DNA of 64,000 nucleotides from Verrucomicrobiota bacterium (GCA_029560585.1 JAKQKQ010000093.1:62001-126000); one strand, 5' to 3'. Shown: positions 52,720 through 62,380, counted from the stretch's first letter. Translations and numbers: made by a program. The notes: a model not told the origin generated them from the sequence alone.

Positions 52720-55053
52720 TTAGCGGATCGCAGGTCGTGGCAATGGGCGCACCGGATGGCTCGCGGGCCAGCTCGCGCGAGCGCCGTCCTGATAGAGCCC
52801 AATCTTTTCAAAGGGGATCCGCTGGAAGCCGAGTCTCCAGGCCGGCGAATCGTCTCGAAGCCGAAAGTTGCCGGCCTGCGCGTCGACGCATCCCGGGTCT
52901 TCATTGATGAGGTTGTTTTCGATTCGCACCAGGGATCGTATCTTGGGATCAATGTCGTCCCACCATGTCTCCTTCACGGATTCTCCGGCCGCGACGCGGC
53001 GGAGGTCCTCGCCCGGCCCCTGCCAAAAGATGTTCCTGCGCACGATGTTTCCCTTGGGTTTCTTCGGCTCGTCGTCGAGCAAGTTGACCAGCTGCGGATA
53101 GCGGGTGCTGAACGGGGGCTCCTTGTAGCGGACCCCGGCGATCGTGCCCTTCTCTTGCGCCTCCTTGATTCGCCCGTCGGCATGCGGACCGCACCAGCCC
53201 AGCGCCCGCGCATCGATATGGATGGCCTTGGGGCAATCGACGAACACGTTGTTCTCGATGACGTTGTCCCGCCCGCCGCCGATGAAGACGGGCCGCAGGA
53301 CCTGATAGAAGACATTGCCACGGACCGTGGCAGACGAGAACAGGTCGTCGAGGTAGATGCCGTTGCAGGGACCACCGTCCTTGCCGCAGAGGTGATGCAG
53401 GTAGTTATATTGGATCACATGGCCGCGCAGGGTCCAACTGCGCCCGGCGTAGATCGCGCCACAGTCATGGGACTCAGTGCAGACGTTGTGGATCTCGTTG
53501 TATTCGAAAATGTGGTCGTTGCCCCCGAAAAGGATCGCGGCGTGGGGGGCATCGTGAATGAGATTGTGCGACGCCCGAAGGCCGACGCCGCTCAGAAAGA
53601 GGCCCGGCCGATACATGCGGTCCCAGCGACCGAAATGATGGATGTGGTTGTTCTCGGCAAAATGGGCCGCCGGCGCGAGCGCCTTGCGGTCGCCCCCGAC
53701 TAGGTAGATGCCGCCGCCCCCCATCCCTTGCATGTCGCAACCGATGACGCCGTGCCCCTCGCCGTTGAAGACGGTGACGGCGTGATTTCCCAGATTGCGA
53801 AACGTGCATCCGATCACGCGGCACCGCTCGCCGGCGGCGATCGATATGGCCGTGCCCCGCGCGGCCTCCATGAGCAGGCCGCGGATCGTGACGTGCGAGG
53901 CGCCCACCAGGCGGAAGAGGCCCGGCGCCATGGAAACCTCGACGCTCCCCCGATCGATCGGTCGCGGCGGCCAGAAGTATACGATGCCTAAACTTCGATC
54001 AATGTACCACTCGCCGGGTTCGTCGATCTCGTTGAGCAGATTAAAACCCCGAAACCACTGGCCCTTCCGGTAACCATAATTGTGATAGGGGGGAATCACG
54101 GAGATGATCTTCTTTCCCGCATCGATCGAGGCGATCTTGTGGCGCTGCTCGGCCCAATCGCGGAACCAATAGCCCTGAACCCAGGCGTCCTTCTCACCCA
54201 TCCAGCGTTTCGGACGATCGCCCTCGTAAACGAAGATCCCCTCCTTGCAGCCCTTCACGCCACGGACTTCGATCGGGCTGGCCCCCAGCACCTCTTCGAT
54301 CCTGATGAACCCCTCGTTCGGCCAGCGGGAGATCTCCATCGGCTCGCCGTTGAAGAATACCTCCAGCCTCGGGCTCACATTCTTTCCAACGCTGGCGTAG
54401 GCGCTGCCCATCGCGTCCTCGCCCTGGTTGTCGGTCTTGGCCAGCCAGACCTGCAGCTCCCACGCGGCGTCCAGACCGAGATCCCCATATTCGGTGATGC
54501 CCTGCGCCGCGAGATTGGCCTGAAAAATCTTGCCGCGCGCCGAAGCATCCAGACGTTCCAAGGTGCCCGGATCGGTCACCGGCTTCCAACCATCGATGTT
54601 CCGCCCGCCGCTGATGCGGACCACATCGCCGGTCCTGGCCCGATAAATGACAGGAGCCTCTGCGGTTCCGGAGTCCATCGAAGTGAGATCGATGGGCCGC
54701 ATCAGCTCGTATCGGCCACCAAGAATCTCCACGACGGCCCCCTCCTTCGGCAAGCCTGCGCCGCCCTTCAGCACACGGATCTCATCGCGCGCGCGTTCGA
54801 TCGTAGCGAATGGCCCATCGGTTTTTGCCGCATTCGCATTCGGGAACCGGCCAGACCAGGCGTCGTTGCCATTGGTGCCAACGTAAAAAGTGGTCCGGTC
54901 CACTGTCCCTGCGCGGATGACGGGCACCATCGCAATCGCGACTAACCCCACGAGCGACAAAAAGCGCTTCAACCAGAGACGCGACCCCATGTTCGCCGGG
55001 CGCAGGAAGCGGACGAGACCACCACGTCCATGGCTGATTCGGATCATTTTCAT
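52720..55053 (-). CDS. Secreted right-handed beta-helix protein (GH141-like)
   Basis: This is a 777-residue protein. The ATG at 55051-55053 overlaps the stop of the upstream fusion gene (ATGA), so coupling decides the start. The signal region (WLKRFLSLVGLVAIAMVPVI) then lies about 25 residues in. TTFYVGTNGNDAWSG opens the DUF1565-type domain, and EWYIDRSLGIVYFWPPRP is the inserted beta domain. Many coils follow, with N-x-I-H-x and N-N-V-F-x-D turns (FAENNHIHHFG, IENNVFVDCPKAI). The C-terminal FRLRDDSPAWRLGFQRIPFEKIGLY matches the same motif in the neighbouring fusion protein, showing common ancestry. Likely acts on pectin- or xylan-like polymers. No catalytic residues can be named with confidence. 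Confidence 0.85.
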   Translation of the reverse strand: MKMIRISHGRGGLVRFLRPANMGSRLWLKRFLSLVGLVAIAMVPVIRAGTVDRTTFYVGTNGNDAWSGRFPNANAAKTDGPFATIERARDEIRVLKGGAGLPKEGAVVEILGGRYELMRPIDLTSMDSGTAEAPVIYRARTGDVVRISGGRNIDGWKPVTDPGTLERLDASARGKIFQANLAAQGITEYGDLGLDAAWELQVWLAKTDNQGEDAMGSAYASVGKNVSPRLEVFFNGEPMEISRWPNEGFIRIEEVLGASPIEVRGVKGCKEGIFVYEGDRPKRWMGEKDAWVQGYWFRDWAEQRHKIASIDAGKKIISVIPPYHNYGYRKGQWFRGFNLLNEIDEPGEWYIDRSLGIVYFWPPRPIDRGSVEVSMAPGLFRLVGASHVTIRGLLMEAARGTAISIAAGERCRVIGCTFRNLGNHAVTVFNGEGHGVIGCDMQGMGGGGIYLVGGDRKALAPAAHFAENNHIHHFGRWDRMYRPGLFLSGVGLRASHNLIHDAPHAAILFGGNDHIFEYNEIHNVCTESHDCGAIYAGRSWTLRGHVIQYNYLHHLCGKDGGPCNGIYLDDLFSSATVRGNVFYQVLRPVFIGGGRDNVIENNVFVDCPKAIHIDARALGWCGPHADGRIKEAQEKGTIAGVRYKEPPFSTRYPQLVNLLDDEPKKPKGNIVRRNIFWQGPGEDLRRVAAGESVKETWWDDIDPKIRSLVRIENNLINEDPGCVDAQAGNFRLRDDSPAWRLGFQRIPFEKIGLYQDGARASWPASHPVRPLPRPAIR

Positions 55054-58000
55054 CGGTTCGCCTGCGTTCCTGCCGGCCCCTCGCTGAGCCGTGAATACCC
55101 TCGCGCCGCCAGCCATTCGAGCGCAGCCTTCTTCCACGTCTCCCACACCGGTCCCTGGCAGCCATTGAACCCATGGCCGCCCGAGGGCAGTTCCAGGTAT
55201 TCCACGGCGATCCCGTGTGCCCGCATCGCATCGGCGAACATCCGGCTATTGTCGGGCGGCACGGCGACATCATCCTTTGCGTGCGCGAGAAATGCCGGCG
55301 GGGTGTTCTCCGACACCTGTCTTTCGTTCGAGAACAGTTCGATCAGCTCCGGCTTCGGGTCGGGACCCAGGAGGTTCGCTTTCGATCCGGCGTGGGTCTT
55401 GGCGGTCATGGTGATGACCGGATACACTAGGATCATAAAATCCGGCCGGCAACTCACGCGGTCGATCGGGTCGGGGGCCTTGGGGTCACCGGCGTCAAAG
55501 TGCGTTCCCGCGGCCGAGGCGAGGTGTCCGCCGGCGGAGAACCCCATGATGCCGATGCGACTGGGATCGACGTTCCACTCGGCGGCCCTCGAGCGCACGG
55601 TGCCGATGGCGCGCTGGGCGTCGAGCAGCGGGACGAAGGGCCTGCTGTTCGGGAGCCGATACTCCAGGATGATCGCCGCGATGCCGTGCCGGATGAGCCA
55701 GTGGGCGATGGGATGGCCTTCGCGCGCGGTCACGTGCCGCATGTACCCCCCGCCGGGACAAATCACGACCGCCGCCCCCGTGGCCCGATCGGGCGCGGGC
55801 AGATACACGGTGATCGGGGCATCCGTGAGCTCGTATGTGCCATCGCCCACCGGCGCCTCGTCGAGCCAGAGGGATCCCATCTCGGCAGGGAGAGGATTCT
55901 CGCGCACGCCCTCGGCCTCCACGATCGGCCAACTCGCGCGCAGCTCGTCCGCGTACGGGCCGATCTTCTCGACGGGGATGGCCTTGAAACCAAGCTTGAA
56001 GGCGGGCGAGTCGGCCCGCAGTCGGTAATCGCCCTTGTCCGGATCCACGAAGAGCGGGTCCGCGACAACGGAATGCGCATCGAAGCCGCGCCGTTGCCAC
56101 GTTTCCCAACTTTGCTCCTTCGCCACGTCCTTTGGGCCGGTCTGGTTGATGAGGATCGGTCGCCCGAAATGCCAGACCAGGTTGTGGTCGGACTCGTTCT
56201 CCGCGTCAAATCGGTCGCCCGTCCGCTGATACAGCTTCGCCTGCGGCGAGCGATAGGAGACGATGTTTCGGCAAAACTTATTGCCGACCATCTGCCATGC
56301 TGTTTCCGGGTTCAGGGCGGGCACCGCCGGGTATTTCGCGTAGGCCGGGTTCCGCTGGAATTTCACGAAACTCGCCTTGTGCTTCTCGATCAGCCACTGG
56401 TGATACGTCGGGTCGTGGCCCGACATCACGAACTGCTGCCGCGCGCAATCGATGATGACGTTGTTCTCCACAACATTGTCCCGGCCGGCGTGGACCATCA
56501 CGCCCCCGAGCGGGGTGCGGGCCACGATGTTGCCATAGACCTGCGCGCCGCTGTGGTCGTCGTCGAGATAGATTCCCCACGCAAAGTTCGGCGAAACCCA
56601 CCGCCCACCCCGGCGCCCATAGCCGAGCACATCGTGCACGTAGTTGTAACGGATGACGTAGCCCCGCACGTGCCAGTTCCCGCCCGTGTAGAACCCGGCC
56701 GTATCCTCGGTCACGAGGTTGTCGTGGCGGAGGTGGTTGAATTCCACCACGCAGTCGTTTCCGCCGCCGAAGATGCTCGAGCGCGTGATGTCATGGATGA
56801 GATTGTGCGAGACCCGCAGTCCCACGCCCTCCAGTTTGACGCCGTGCCCGTGGCCATTGAGGACGCCGATATGATGCAGATAGTTGTTGTCCGCATAATG
56901 GCCGCCCGGCGCCAGCGTGTTTGGATCACCGCCCCTCAGCGTGATGGCGGTGTTCCCCACCTCCGAGATGTCGTTCCCGACGACGCCGCACTTCTCTCCG
57001 CCGTCCACGAACACGCCTCCCCCGCCCCCGATGCGCCCGCCGCCAGAATTGCGGATCGCGTTAGCGGCCACCACGCAGTTCCTCGTGCCACGGAACACGA
57101 CGGCGTAACCATCGCAGCACTCCATCGAGAACCCGCGGATCGTGATCCACGCGACCCCGGTTCCGACCTCGATCAGGTTGTCCATCGTCGGCACCGTGAT
57201 CGTCGTCCCCTTGATTGGCGCCGGCGGCCAGAGATAGAGCGTCCGCGTCTCACGATCCAGATACCACTCGCCGGGCGAATCGAGTTCCTCAAATAGATCT
57301 CGCACGTAATAGCGGTCGCCCGGCCGGATGCCCCCTGGGTAACCCTCGTGAGTTTTCGCGTCCCTCGCCAGAACGATCGTGCGCCGATCCTTGTCGAACG
57401 ATGCGATCGGCACACTGATGTTCATCCAGTTGTGCCAAGGGAAATAGATCACCTCCCCAAATTCGGGATGGGCCCATGAGCGGACGTCGGACGCTTTGCA
57501 GAGGATCTCGCGCGCCGGGTATTCGGGCCGCTCTTTGTACTTCTCGGAATCCTTGGGCACCCGTCCGTCCACGTAGGCAAATCCGCCCGCGTATGGGTTT
57601 GATGCGTCGAAGTTGGGATAGCGCGCCAGCGGCATCCTTTTGCCACCGAAAAACAGTTCTCGGAACGGGTTCGTGATGCCCAGCGCGCCGACATCCACCC
57701 TGATGATGCTCCCCTTATGCGGCCCGAAGCCCGTGATCTCTCGCCCCCCGATGAGCACCACCTTTTCGCCGGGGAACGCCCGATAGACGATCGGCGCGGT
57801 TTCCGTGCCCGAGTCAGTGGCGTCCAGCTTGAAAGTCCCCGCCAACTCGTAGGTCCCTTCCCGCACGAGCACCGTCGCGCCTCCCGCCGGAAGTGGCCCG
57901 GCCTTCTTCAGTTCGCGGATGGCGCCCCTGGCGCGCGTCAGCGAGGCAAACGGTTTCTCTGCCGTGCCGGGATTCGAGTCATCACCCGTGGCCGAGACGT

Positions 58001-58112
58001 AGAAATTCGCGCCCGGCGCCGCCCCAATCACCGCGATGTCGCCCGCTGCCAGCGCGACGACCCCAAAAAGGCACCTGCGAAAATTGCGCGTGACGAATCC
58101 CCGTTCTCTCAT
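55050..58112 (-). CDS. Fusion of right-handed beta-helix domain and alpha/beta-hydrolase esterase
   Basis: This is a 1020-residue exported two-part protein. I chose ATG 58110-58112 (MRERGFVTRNFRR) because GGAGCGC precedes it; ATG 58121 is possible. Residues about 35-730 are a GH141-like beta-helix (ANFYVSATGDDSNPGT, EWYLDRETRTLYLWPPAP, coils such as HNLIHDITRSSIFGGGND). Residues about 755-1015 are an alpha/beta hydrolase: oxyanion segment VVICPGGGYM, nucleophile serine in GFSAGGHLA near 858, acid in HAKDDVAVP, histidine in SGGHGFN. Such domains (BD-FAE or xylan esterase type) remove acetyl or feruloyl groups. The fusion implies cutting and de-esterifying of one polymer. The gene overlaps the next beta-helix gene and follows a second esterase gene by 13 bp. 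Confidence 0.9.
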   Translation of the reverse strand: MRERGFVTRNFRRCLFGVVALAAGDIAVIGAAPGANFYVSATGDDSNPGTAEKPFASLTRARGAIRELKKAGPLPAGGATVLVREGTYELAGTFKLDATDSGTETAPIVYRAFPGEKVVLIGGREITGFGPHKGSIIRVDVGALGITNPFRELFFGGKRMPLARYPNFDASNPYAGGFAYVDGRVPKDSEKYKERPEYPAREILCKASDVRSWAHPEFGEVIYFPWHNWMNISVPIASFDKDRRTIVLARDAKTHEGYPGGIRPGDRYYVRDLFEELDSPGEWYLDRETRTLYLWPPAPIKGTTITVPTMDNLIEVGTGVAWITIRGFSMECCDGYAVVFRGTRNCVVAANAIRNSGGGRIGGGGGVFVDGGEKCGVVGNDISEVGNTAITLRGGDPNTLAPGGHYADNNYLHHIGVLNGHGHGVKLEGVGLRVSHNLIHDITRSSIFGGGNDCVVEFNHLRHDNLVTEDTAGFYTGGNWHVRGYVIRYNYVHDVLGYGRRGGRWVSPNFAWGIYLDDDHSGAQVYGNIVARTPLGGVMVHAGRDNVVENNVIIDCARQQFVMSGHDPTYHQWLIEKHKASFVKFQRNPAYAKYPAVPALNPETAWQMVGNKFCRNIVSYRSPQAKLYQRTGDRFDAENESDHNLVWHFGRPILINQTGPKDVAKEQSWETWQRRGFDAHSVVADPLFVDPDKGDYRLRADSPAFKLGFKAIPVEKIGPYADELRASWPIVEAEGVRENPLPAEMGSLWLDEAPVGDGTYELTDAPITVYLPAPDRATGAAVVICPGGGYMRHVTAREGHPIAHWLIRHGIAAIILEYRLPNSRPFVPLLDAQRAIGTVRSRAAEWNVDPSRIGIMGFSAGGHLASAAGTHFDAGDPKAPDPIDRVSCRPDFMILVYPVITMTAKTHAGSKANLLGPDPKPELIELFSNERQVSENTPPAFLAHAKDDVAVPPDNSRMFADAMRAHGIAVEYLELPSGGHGFNGCQGPVWETWKKAALEWLAARGYSRLSEGPAGTQANR

Positions 58113-58125
58113 GCGCTCCATATTG

Positions 58126-59472
58126 TTACGGCCACGGCCTCGGTTGGCGCAGAAAGGCCTCGAACTGCGCCAATATCTGGCGGGTGGACCCGCGCGGCGC
58201 GATATCCTCGATGCCGACATCGCTCGAGGCGGCCGGTGGAAAAACGTCCCATAGGTGAGCGCAGTCATCCGCGCGGCGTTCGGTGAGGCGCTCGGCCAAC
58301 TGATCAGTGGTCAAAGCGTCGGCGGGCCAGGGATCCAGGCAATGGTCCTTGTCGGTGAGGAGGGGCTCGCTCGGACTCTCGGGCCCGGCCGCGCGGTCGA
58401 GGCCGAGGTGGCGGGCGAGAAACTGCCCGAGCGCAACGTTGCGCGCCGGATCCCAGGAATGGCCACCGGCCATGACACGTGCCTCGAACACCTCCTCGGT
58501 GTTCCGCGCGCGATAGATCTGCCGGACCTTGCGGGCCGTTTGATAGAACAGGTCTGCCGGGAAAAGCGGATCGCCGTCACCCTGGAAGATGAAGAGGGGC
58601 CGCGGCGCAAAACTGCCCAACAGGTGCCACATCTCCAACTGGCCGACGACGCCGGGCAGGATGTTGCAGTGGCAATGTTTCTTCTCCTTGCGCGCGACAA
58701 AATCGAACGTGCTCGGATAACCGGAGGACGACAGGGCTGCCAGATCGTCAGAGAGCGCGGCCAGAAAGACCGTCAGCGTGCCGCCCCCGGAGTTGCCGAT
58801 GGCCGCGACGCGGCGCGGATCAACCCGGGGTTCCTTGCGCGCCCAGGCGACCCAGCCAAGCGTCTCCATGACAATCAGGCCCTGCACGCTCGTGCCGCAC
58901 GCGAATGGTTTCACGCAATCGGCATGGCCCATAGCGACGCGCTCGCCCTGGCCAATGTTATCGGGGCACAATACCATGGCACCGCGGCGGGTCAGGTGGC
59001 GAGCCATGAGCTGATAACCGTCGGCGAGCTTCCCGCCCTTGCCGTGCCCGCAGCACAGGATCACCAGTGGCAGCGGTCGATCTGCGGTATCGGCCGGCAG
59101 GTAGAGCAGCGCCGCGCCCGCCACACCGGGCCATGAGGTGGCGCGGAGCATTTCAATCCGGCCCCCATCGAAGACCATTTCGCGCACTTTCGTCGCCTGA
59201 ATCTTCGGCACCCACTCGTCGCGGATGCCAAGGCAGTCCCTCGCGACACGGGCGATCGTCTCCCGATCGGCCTGTAGGGCAGGATTCCGCTCCGGCATCC
59301 GCAGGCGGGCCTCGGCAAAACGCCGCTCGTACTGCTCGAACAACTCGTGGGCGCGCCCCAGGGCGCCGGTCGAACGGAGATCGTCATCCGCGGGCCCTTT
59401 CTCTCCGGCGCTCGCTTGCAGGGCCGGGCCTATCAGGCCCGCCAGCTTAAGCAGATTGCGACGTGTGATCAT
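58126..59472 (-). CDS. Exported alpha/beta-hydrolase (acetylxylan-esterase-like)
   Basis: This is a 448-residue hydrolase with an RR-containing leader (MITRRNLLKLAGLIGPALQA) that resembles a twin-arginine signal and would export a folded enzyme. The serine nucleophile is in AAIGNSGGGTLT, the acid in FQGDGDPLFPADL and the histidine in MAGGHSWDP, in the usual order. VILCCGHGKGGK supplies the oxyanion hole. The fold is that of acetylxylan esterase or dienelactone hydrolase families. It lies between the BNR gene (37-bp gap) and the fusion gene (13-bp gap), so it probably de-acylates the same glycan. A peptidase of the same fold is a less likely alternative. Confidence 0.88.
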   Translation of the reverse strand: MITRRNLLKLAGLIGPALQASAGEKGPADDDLRSTGALGRAHELFEQYERRFAEARLRMPERNPALQADRETIARVARDCLGIRDEWVPKIQATKVREMVFDGGRIEMLRATSWPGVAGAALLYLPADTADRPLPLVILCCGHGKGGKLADGYQLMARHLTRRGAMVLCPDNIGQGERVAMGHADCVKPFACGTSVQGLIVMETLGWVAWARKEPRVDPRRVAAIGNSGGGTLTVFLAALSDDLAALSSSGYPSTFDFVARKEKKHCHCNILPGVVGQLEMWHLLGSFAPRPLFIFQGDGDPLFPADLFYQTARKVRQIYRARNTEEVFEARVMAGGHSWDPARNVALGQFLARHLGLDRAAGPESPSEPLLTDKDHCLDPWPADALTTDQLAERLTERRADDCAHLWDVFPPAASSDVGIEDIAPRGSTRQILAQFEAFLRQPRPWP

Positions 59473-59509
59473 TCCCTTGGTCTCCGCCCGTCACTTCGTT
59501 CTGGATTTC

Positions 59510-60583
59510 TCACTCGGCGATCTCCAGTTCCGCCAGATAGATCGCCGTTATCGTCTTGCCCGACTCATCGCGCTCATGGCTCGAGTAATACGAGATCAGC
59601 GCGCGGTCGCGCGATAGCTCGACGAAGCCGGGATAAGAGTTGTCGCCGCCGCTCGGCAACTCGGCAAACTCTTGCAGCTGGTCGTTGACCAGCCAACACA
59701 ACGATGTCTTCGGCCCTCCCTTCCCCGACTTTCGACCACCGACCACGTAACGGTCGCCCCATTTCGTAACCAGCGGACCACCCACATAGCGGTCGAGGTC
59801 CTTGCGATCCCATTCCACGTACGGTGGCCTGGAGCGCAGCAGCTGCGCCGGCCCGCTGCCGCGGCGGCCCACGGCCAGCACGCTGCCATCGGGCTCGAAC
59901 AGGAACGCCGTCTCGTCACCGGCGGTCTCCTGGAATACCGCCCGTTTGCGCCAGATGAGGCCATCGTCGCTCTCGAGCATCAGCGACTCAACCTGTTTGC
60001 CCTCACCGCGCGGCGCGATCTCAAATCCCGCCTTTCGGCGGCCACACAGGTACGCCTTGCCCCCGAATGCGGCCGCCCGCCAGATGTAGTGGCCGAAGGT
60101 GCCCTCGAGCATGGTGGGGCCATGCCATGCCGTGCCATCGTCGGTCCAAACGGCGTAGCCGAGGTGCTTGTTTAGATCGTAGTCCTCGCGGGCGAGCGTC
60201 GTCGCGCCACTGTACCAGGTGCCGGTGAAGACAAACAGCCGGTCGTTGAAAACCAGGAAATGGGGGTCGCGAGTGTCACGCAGCGCGACGCTGAAGCGAT
60301 GGGCCTGCCGCCATTCCTTTCCATCGTCGCTCGTCAGCACGATGATCGAGGCCGTGGGATTAACCATGTGGCCGTCCGGACAGCTGCGGAACGTCAGATA
60401 GAGCTTGCCCTTGAATCGCACGAGATCGGTGAAGGCGTTGTGTTCGCCATTGTGAAAGATGCGCCGAACGGAAAACACCGTCACGCGGGCCAGGTCGCCG
60501 GTCGTCGCCACATCGGCCGCCGCACCGTCACGCGCGCAGAATGCAGCGATCAAAGGCAGGCCGATTCGAAGGACTCTATTCAT
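59510..60583 (-). CDS. Exported BNR-repeat (sialidase-fold) protein
   Basis: This is a 357-residue protein. The ATG at 60581-60583 has GGAGG 10 nt upstream and starts MNRVLRIGLPLIAAFCARDG, a signal peptide. Three Asp-box-like motifs S/T-x-D-x-G-x-x-W are present: TSDDGKEWRQ, WTDDGTAWHG and ESDDGLIWRK. They mark a six-bladed beta-propeller. The arginine triad of true sialidases is not clear: LYLTFRSCPDG and RRKAGFE are possible sites. The family includes exo-sialidases and other glycoside-binding propellers. It overlaps no gene but sits 26 bp after ceramidase-like D and 37 bp before the esterase gene, within one operon. Function uncertain; a glycan-active enzyme is likely. Confidence 0.82.
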   Translation of the reverse strand: MNRVLRIGLPLIAAFCARDGAAADVATTGDLARVTVFSVRRIFHNGEHNAFTDLVRFKGKLYLTFRSCPDGHMVNPTASIIVLTSDDGKEWRQAHRFSVALRDTRDPHFLVFNDRLFVFTGTWYSGATTLAREDYDLNKHLGYAVWTDDGTAWHGPTMLEGTFGHYIWRAAAFGGKAYLCGRRKAGFEIAPRGEGKQVESLMLESDDGLIWRKRAVFQETAGDETAFLFEPDGSVLAVGRRGSGPAQLLRSRPPYVEWDRKDLDRYVGGPLVTKWGDRYVVGGRKSGKGGPKTSLCWLVNDQLQEFAELPSGGDNSYPGFVELSRDRALISYYSSHERDESGKTITAIYLAELEIAE

Positions 60584-60609
60584 GTTGCGTCGCCTCCAGT
60601 TCCAGGGGG

Positions 60610-62013
60610 TCATCGGGGCTCCAGAAGCTTTCGCAGGGCGGCCGTCAGGACACCCTCGACGTCAGGCGAGACCTCCGAGGCGATGGCGCTGGGCTCGTAC
60701 CCACCCTCCTCGTATGCCTTCGCCGTGCCGATGTAGCCGGGCCCGTAGTCGCCATACGCCGCCATCGCGATGTGCAGGTCGGGGCGCATCCTCTTCGCGG
60801 CGAGCTGATATTCCACGAAGAGTTCGCCCGGCATGTGCAGGACCCTGACATCGCCGATGCCCAGCATCGTCAGCGGAATACGATGGCCGCCCTTGCAGCG
60901 CGAAAGCCACGCGAGCTTATCGGCGGCGGCCAGCGAGACCTTTGGATCCCCAACCTTCGCCACGTCCGCCCGCAGCTTAACCTCGTCGAGATGGCTCGCC
61001 AATGGCAGCGCGACCGGCTCCGGCCGCCACTGGATGCTGTCCGCGCCAACCACGAATTTCGCCGTGCCCTCCCACGCGCGCCGCATCCCATCGGCGAGTC
61101 GCAGCGCGAGCGCGACCCGGTTTTCTCTTGAGCCGTCGTTGTACTTGCCAGCGCCGATATTCCCGCCGGCGCCGTTGAAATGCACGTGCAGCGCCTCGGG
61201 CACGGCCTGCCCGCGAATGAACCGGGCGATGCCTGGAAAATCCGGGCTTGGGATGCCCATGCGATAGTAGCTCTGGGGATGGCACGCGTAGTAGCTCAGC
61301 ACCGCCAGCGGTTTCTCGCCGTTCCAGAAACTCAGCAGGGAAACCAGGGGATCGATCACGCCCTCCGGCTCGGCGCGGAGCTTGGGGTCCTTGCACGCAG
61401 TGTAGCGCGTGGCCCGGACGCGACCATCGGGCCCGAGTATGCGCCGGTTCGAGGCGACCTCCTTCACCTCGGCCTCGCCCCACCCGCAATGCGTCACCGG
61501 CTGCGCGTTCGTCATGGCCGCCCGCAGCGCCTCTGCCGCCCGCCGCAGAACCTCGCGCGCGAAGGTGCCCTCGTAGCGACCGAGGTCCTTGGCGCCGGCC
61601 TCCTTCAGCAATCGTTCCGACGTGAAATCACAGGCCGGCGCATCGTGCTGGTGCAGGGTGTGGACGATCACGCGCTCCGGCGTCGTGCCCGCCGCATTCG
61701 CCAACGCCCCGCGGAAGGCATCCTGGCCCTCGTTGGCGATGCCAATCCAATCCACCGCGCACAGCACGATCGGTTGACCCGCGCCGATCAGCGCGATGCC
61801 ACGGCATCGCAGGGTCAGCTCATCCACGCGGATGACCGGATCGTACGCCAACATGGAGCCGACCGGCGGCGTTGCGTCTATGTCGAAGGTGGCCAACCGC
61901 AGCCTGCCCTCCGAGGCGATGGCCGCGCGCGACAGCAAACAGCACATCACCAAAATGAAAACGCTCGCGACCGTGCCCGGGAAGAAATTCCGCCGCATCT
62001 GTCTGGTGAACAT
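60610..62013 (-). CDS. Neutral-ceramidase-superfamily hydrolase (copy D)
   Basis: This is a 467-residue exported protein. The ATG at 62011-62013 follows GGAGGACGGCT, a strong ribosome site. The leader [25 protein letters not shown] is hydrophobic. Family marks are [14 protein letters not shown], the zinc site [10 protein letters not shown] and the second histidine in [13 protein letters not shown]. The nucleophile position reads GAGGNIGAG, with glycine where ceramidases have serine. It is the first gene of a five-gene operon with a BNR protein, an esterase and two beta-helix proteins, so it probably acts on a glycan-linked group. It shares little sequence with copies A to C beyond these sites. 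Confidence 0.83.
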   Translation of the reverse strand: MFTRQMRRNFFPGTVASVFILVMCCLLSRAAIASEGRLRLATFDIDATPPVGSMLAYDPVIRVDELTLRCRGIALIGAGQPIVLCAVDWIGIANEGQDAFRGALANAAGTTPERVIVHTLHQHDAPACDFTSERLLKEAGAKDLGRYEGTFAREVLRRAAEALRAAMTNAQPVTHCGWGEAEVKEVASNRRILGPDGRVRATRYTACKDPKLRAEPEGVIDPLVSLLSFWNGEKPLAVLSYYACHPQSYYRMGIPSPDFPGIARFIRGQAVPEALHVHFNGAGGNIGAGKYNDGSRENRVALALRLADGMRRAWEGTAKFVVGADSIQWRPEPVALPLASHLDEVKLRADVAKVGDPKVSLAAADKLAWLSRCKGGHRIPLTMLGIGDVRVLHMPGELFVEYQLAAKRMRPDLHIAMAAYGDYGPGYIGTAKAYEEGGYEPSAIASEVSPDVEGVLTAALRKLLEPR

Positions 62014-62166
62014 AGCCGTCCTCCGGTATCGGTGTTTCATCACGCATGAAACATGGCGATACTGCCTAGGTAGCATTATGCGCCTCGCAGAGGTCCCTCG
62101 TAAATGGCCAAGATCACCGACGGAAACTTCCGCGGGCGGGGGCACCACCGGGGAAGAAAGTGGGAC

Positions 62167-62223
62167 GTAGGAGCGGGCTTGCCCGCGATTCGCGCATGGG
62201 ATCGCCCGCAAGCAGGCTCCTAC
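62167..62223. repeat. REP-like hairpin
   Basis: The 57-bp inverted repeat opens GTAGGAGCGGGCTTGCCCGC and closes GCCCGCAAGCAGGCTCCTAC, with an A/T-richer centre. The sequence closely recalls REP elements known from Pseudomonas, which are spread by Tyr-recombinase-like RAYT proteins. No RAYT gene or second copy is visible in the window. Confidence 0.6.
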
Positions 62224-62263
62224 TGCCCGGCATCTTAATCTTCGAGTCTTCTGGGGGCGGGGC

Positions 62264-62380
62264 CGTTTTGGACTGCGGTGCAGAGCGGAGCGACGGCACC
62301 GCTCTTGCCTCCGGCGGAGCCGAAACCGATGGTCCCGGCCCGCGCTTCGCGCGCGGCCAAAGCGGTGGCGCCGCCCCGAT
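62264..62380. repeat. Repeat-like intergenic region with GCGGTGC hairpin
   Basis: GTTTTGGACTGCGGTGCAGA is followed by the paired GCACCGC, giving a 7-bp stem at 62275-62302. Then comes GCCTCCGGCGGAGCC and a GC-rich AAAGCGGTGGCGCCGCC segment. I recall similar intergenic phrases from Verrucomicrobia-type genomes, which is a weak taxonomic hint. No copy elsewhere in the window was found by eye. Confidence 0.35.

Noticed and set aside
55500-57296. Plus-strand frame of 598 codons
   Set aside because: Antisense to the beta-helix/esterase fusion; no signal or motif.
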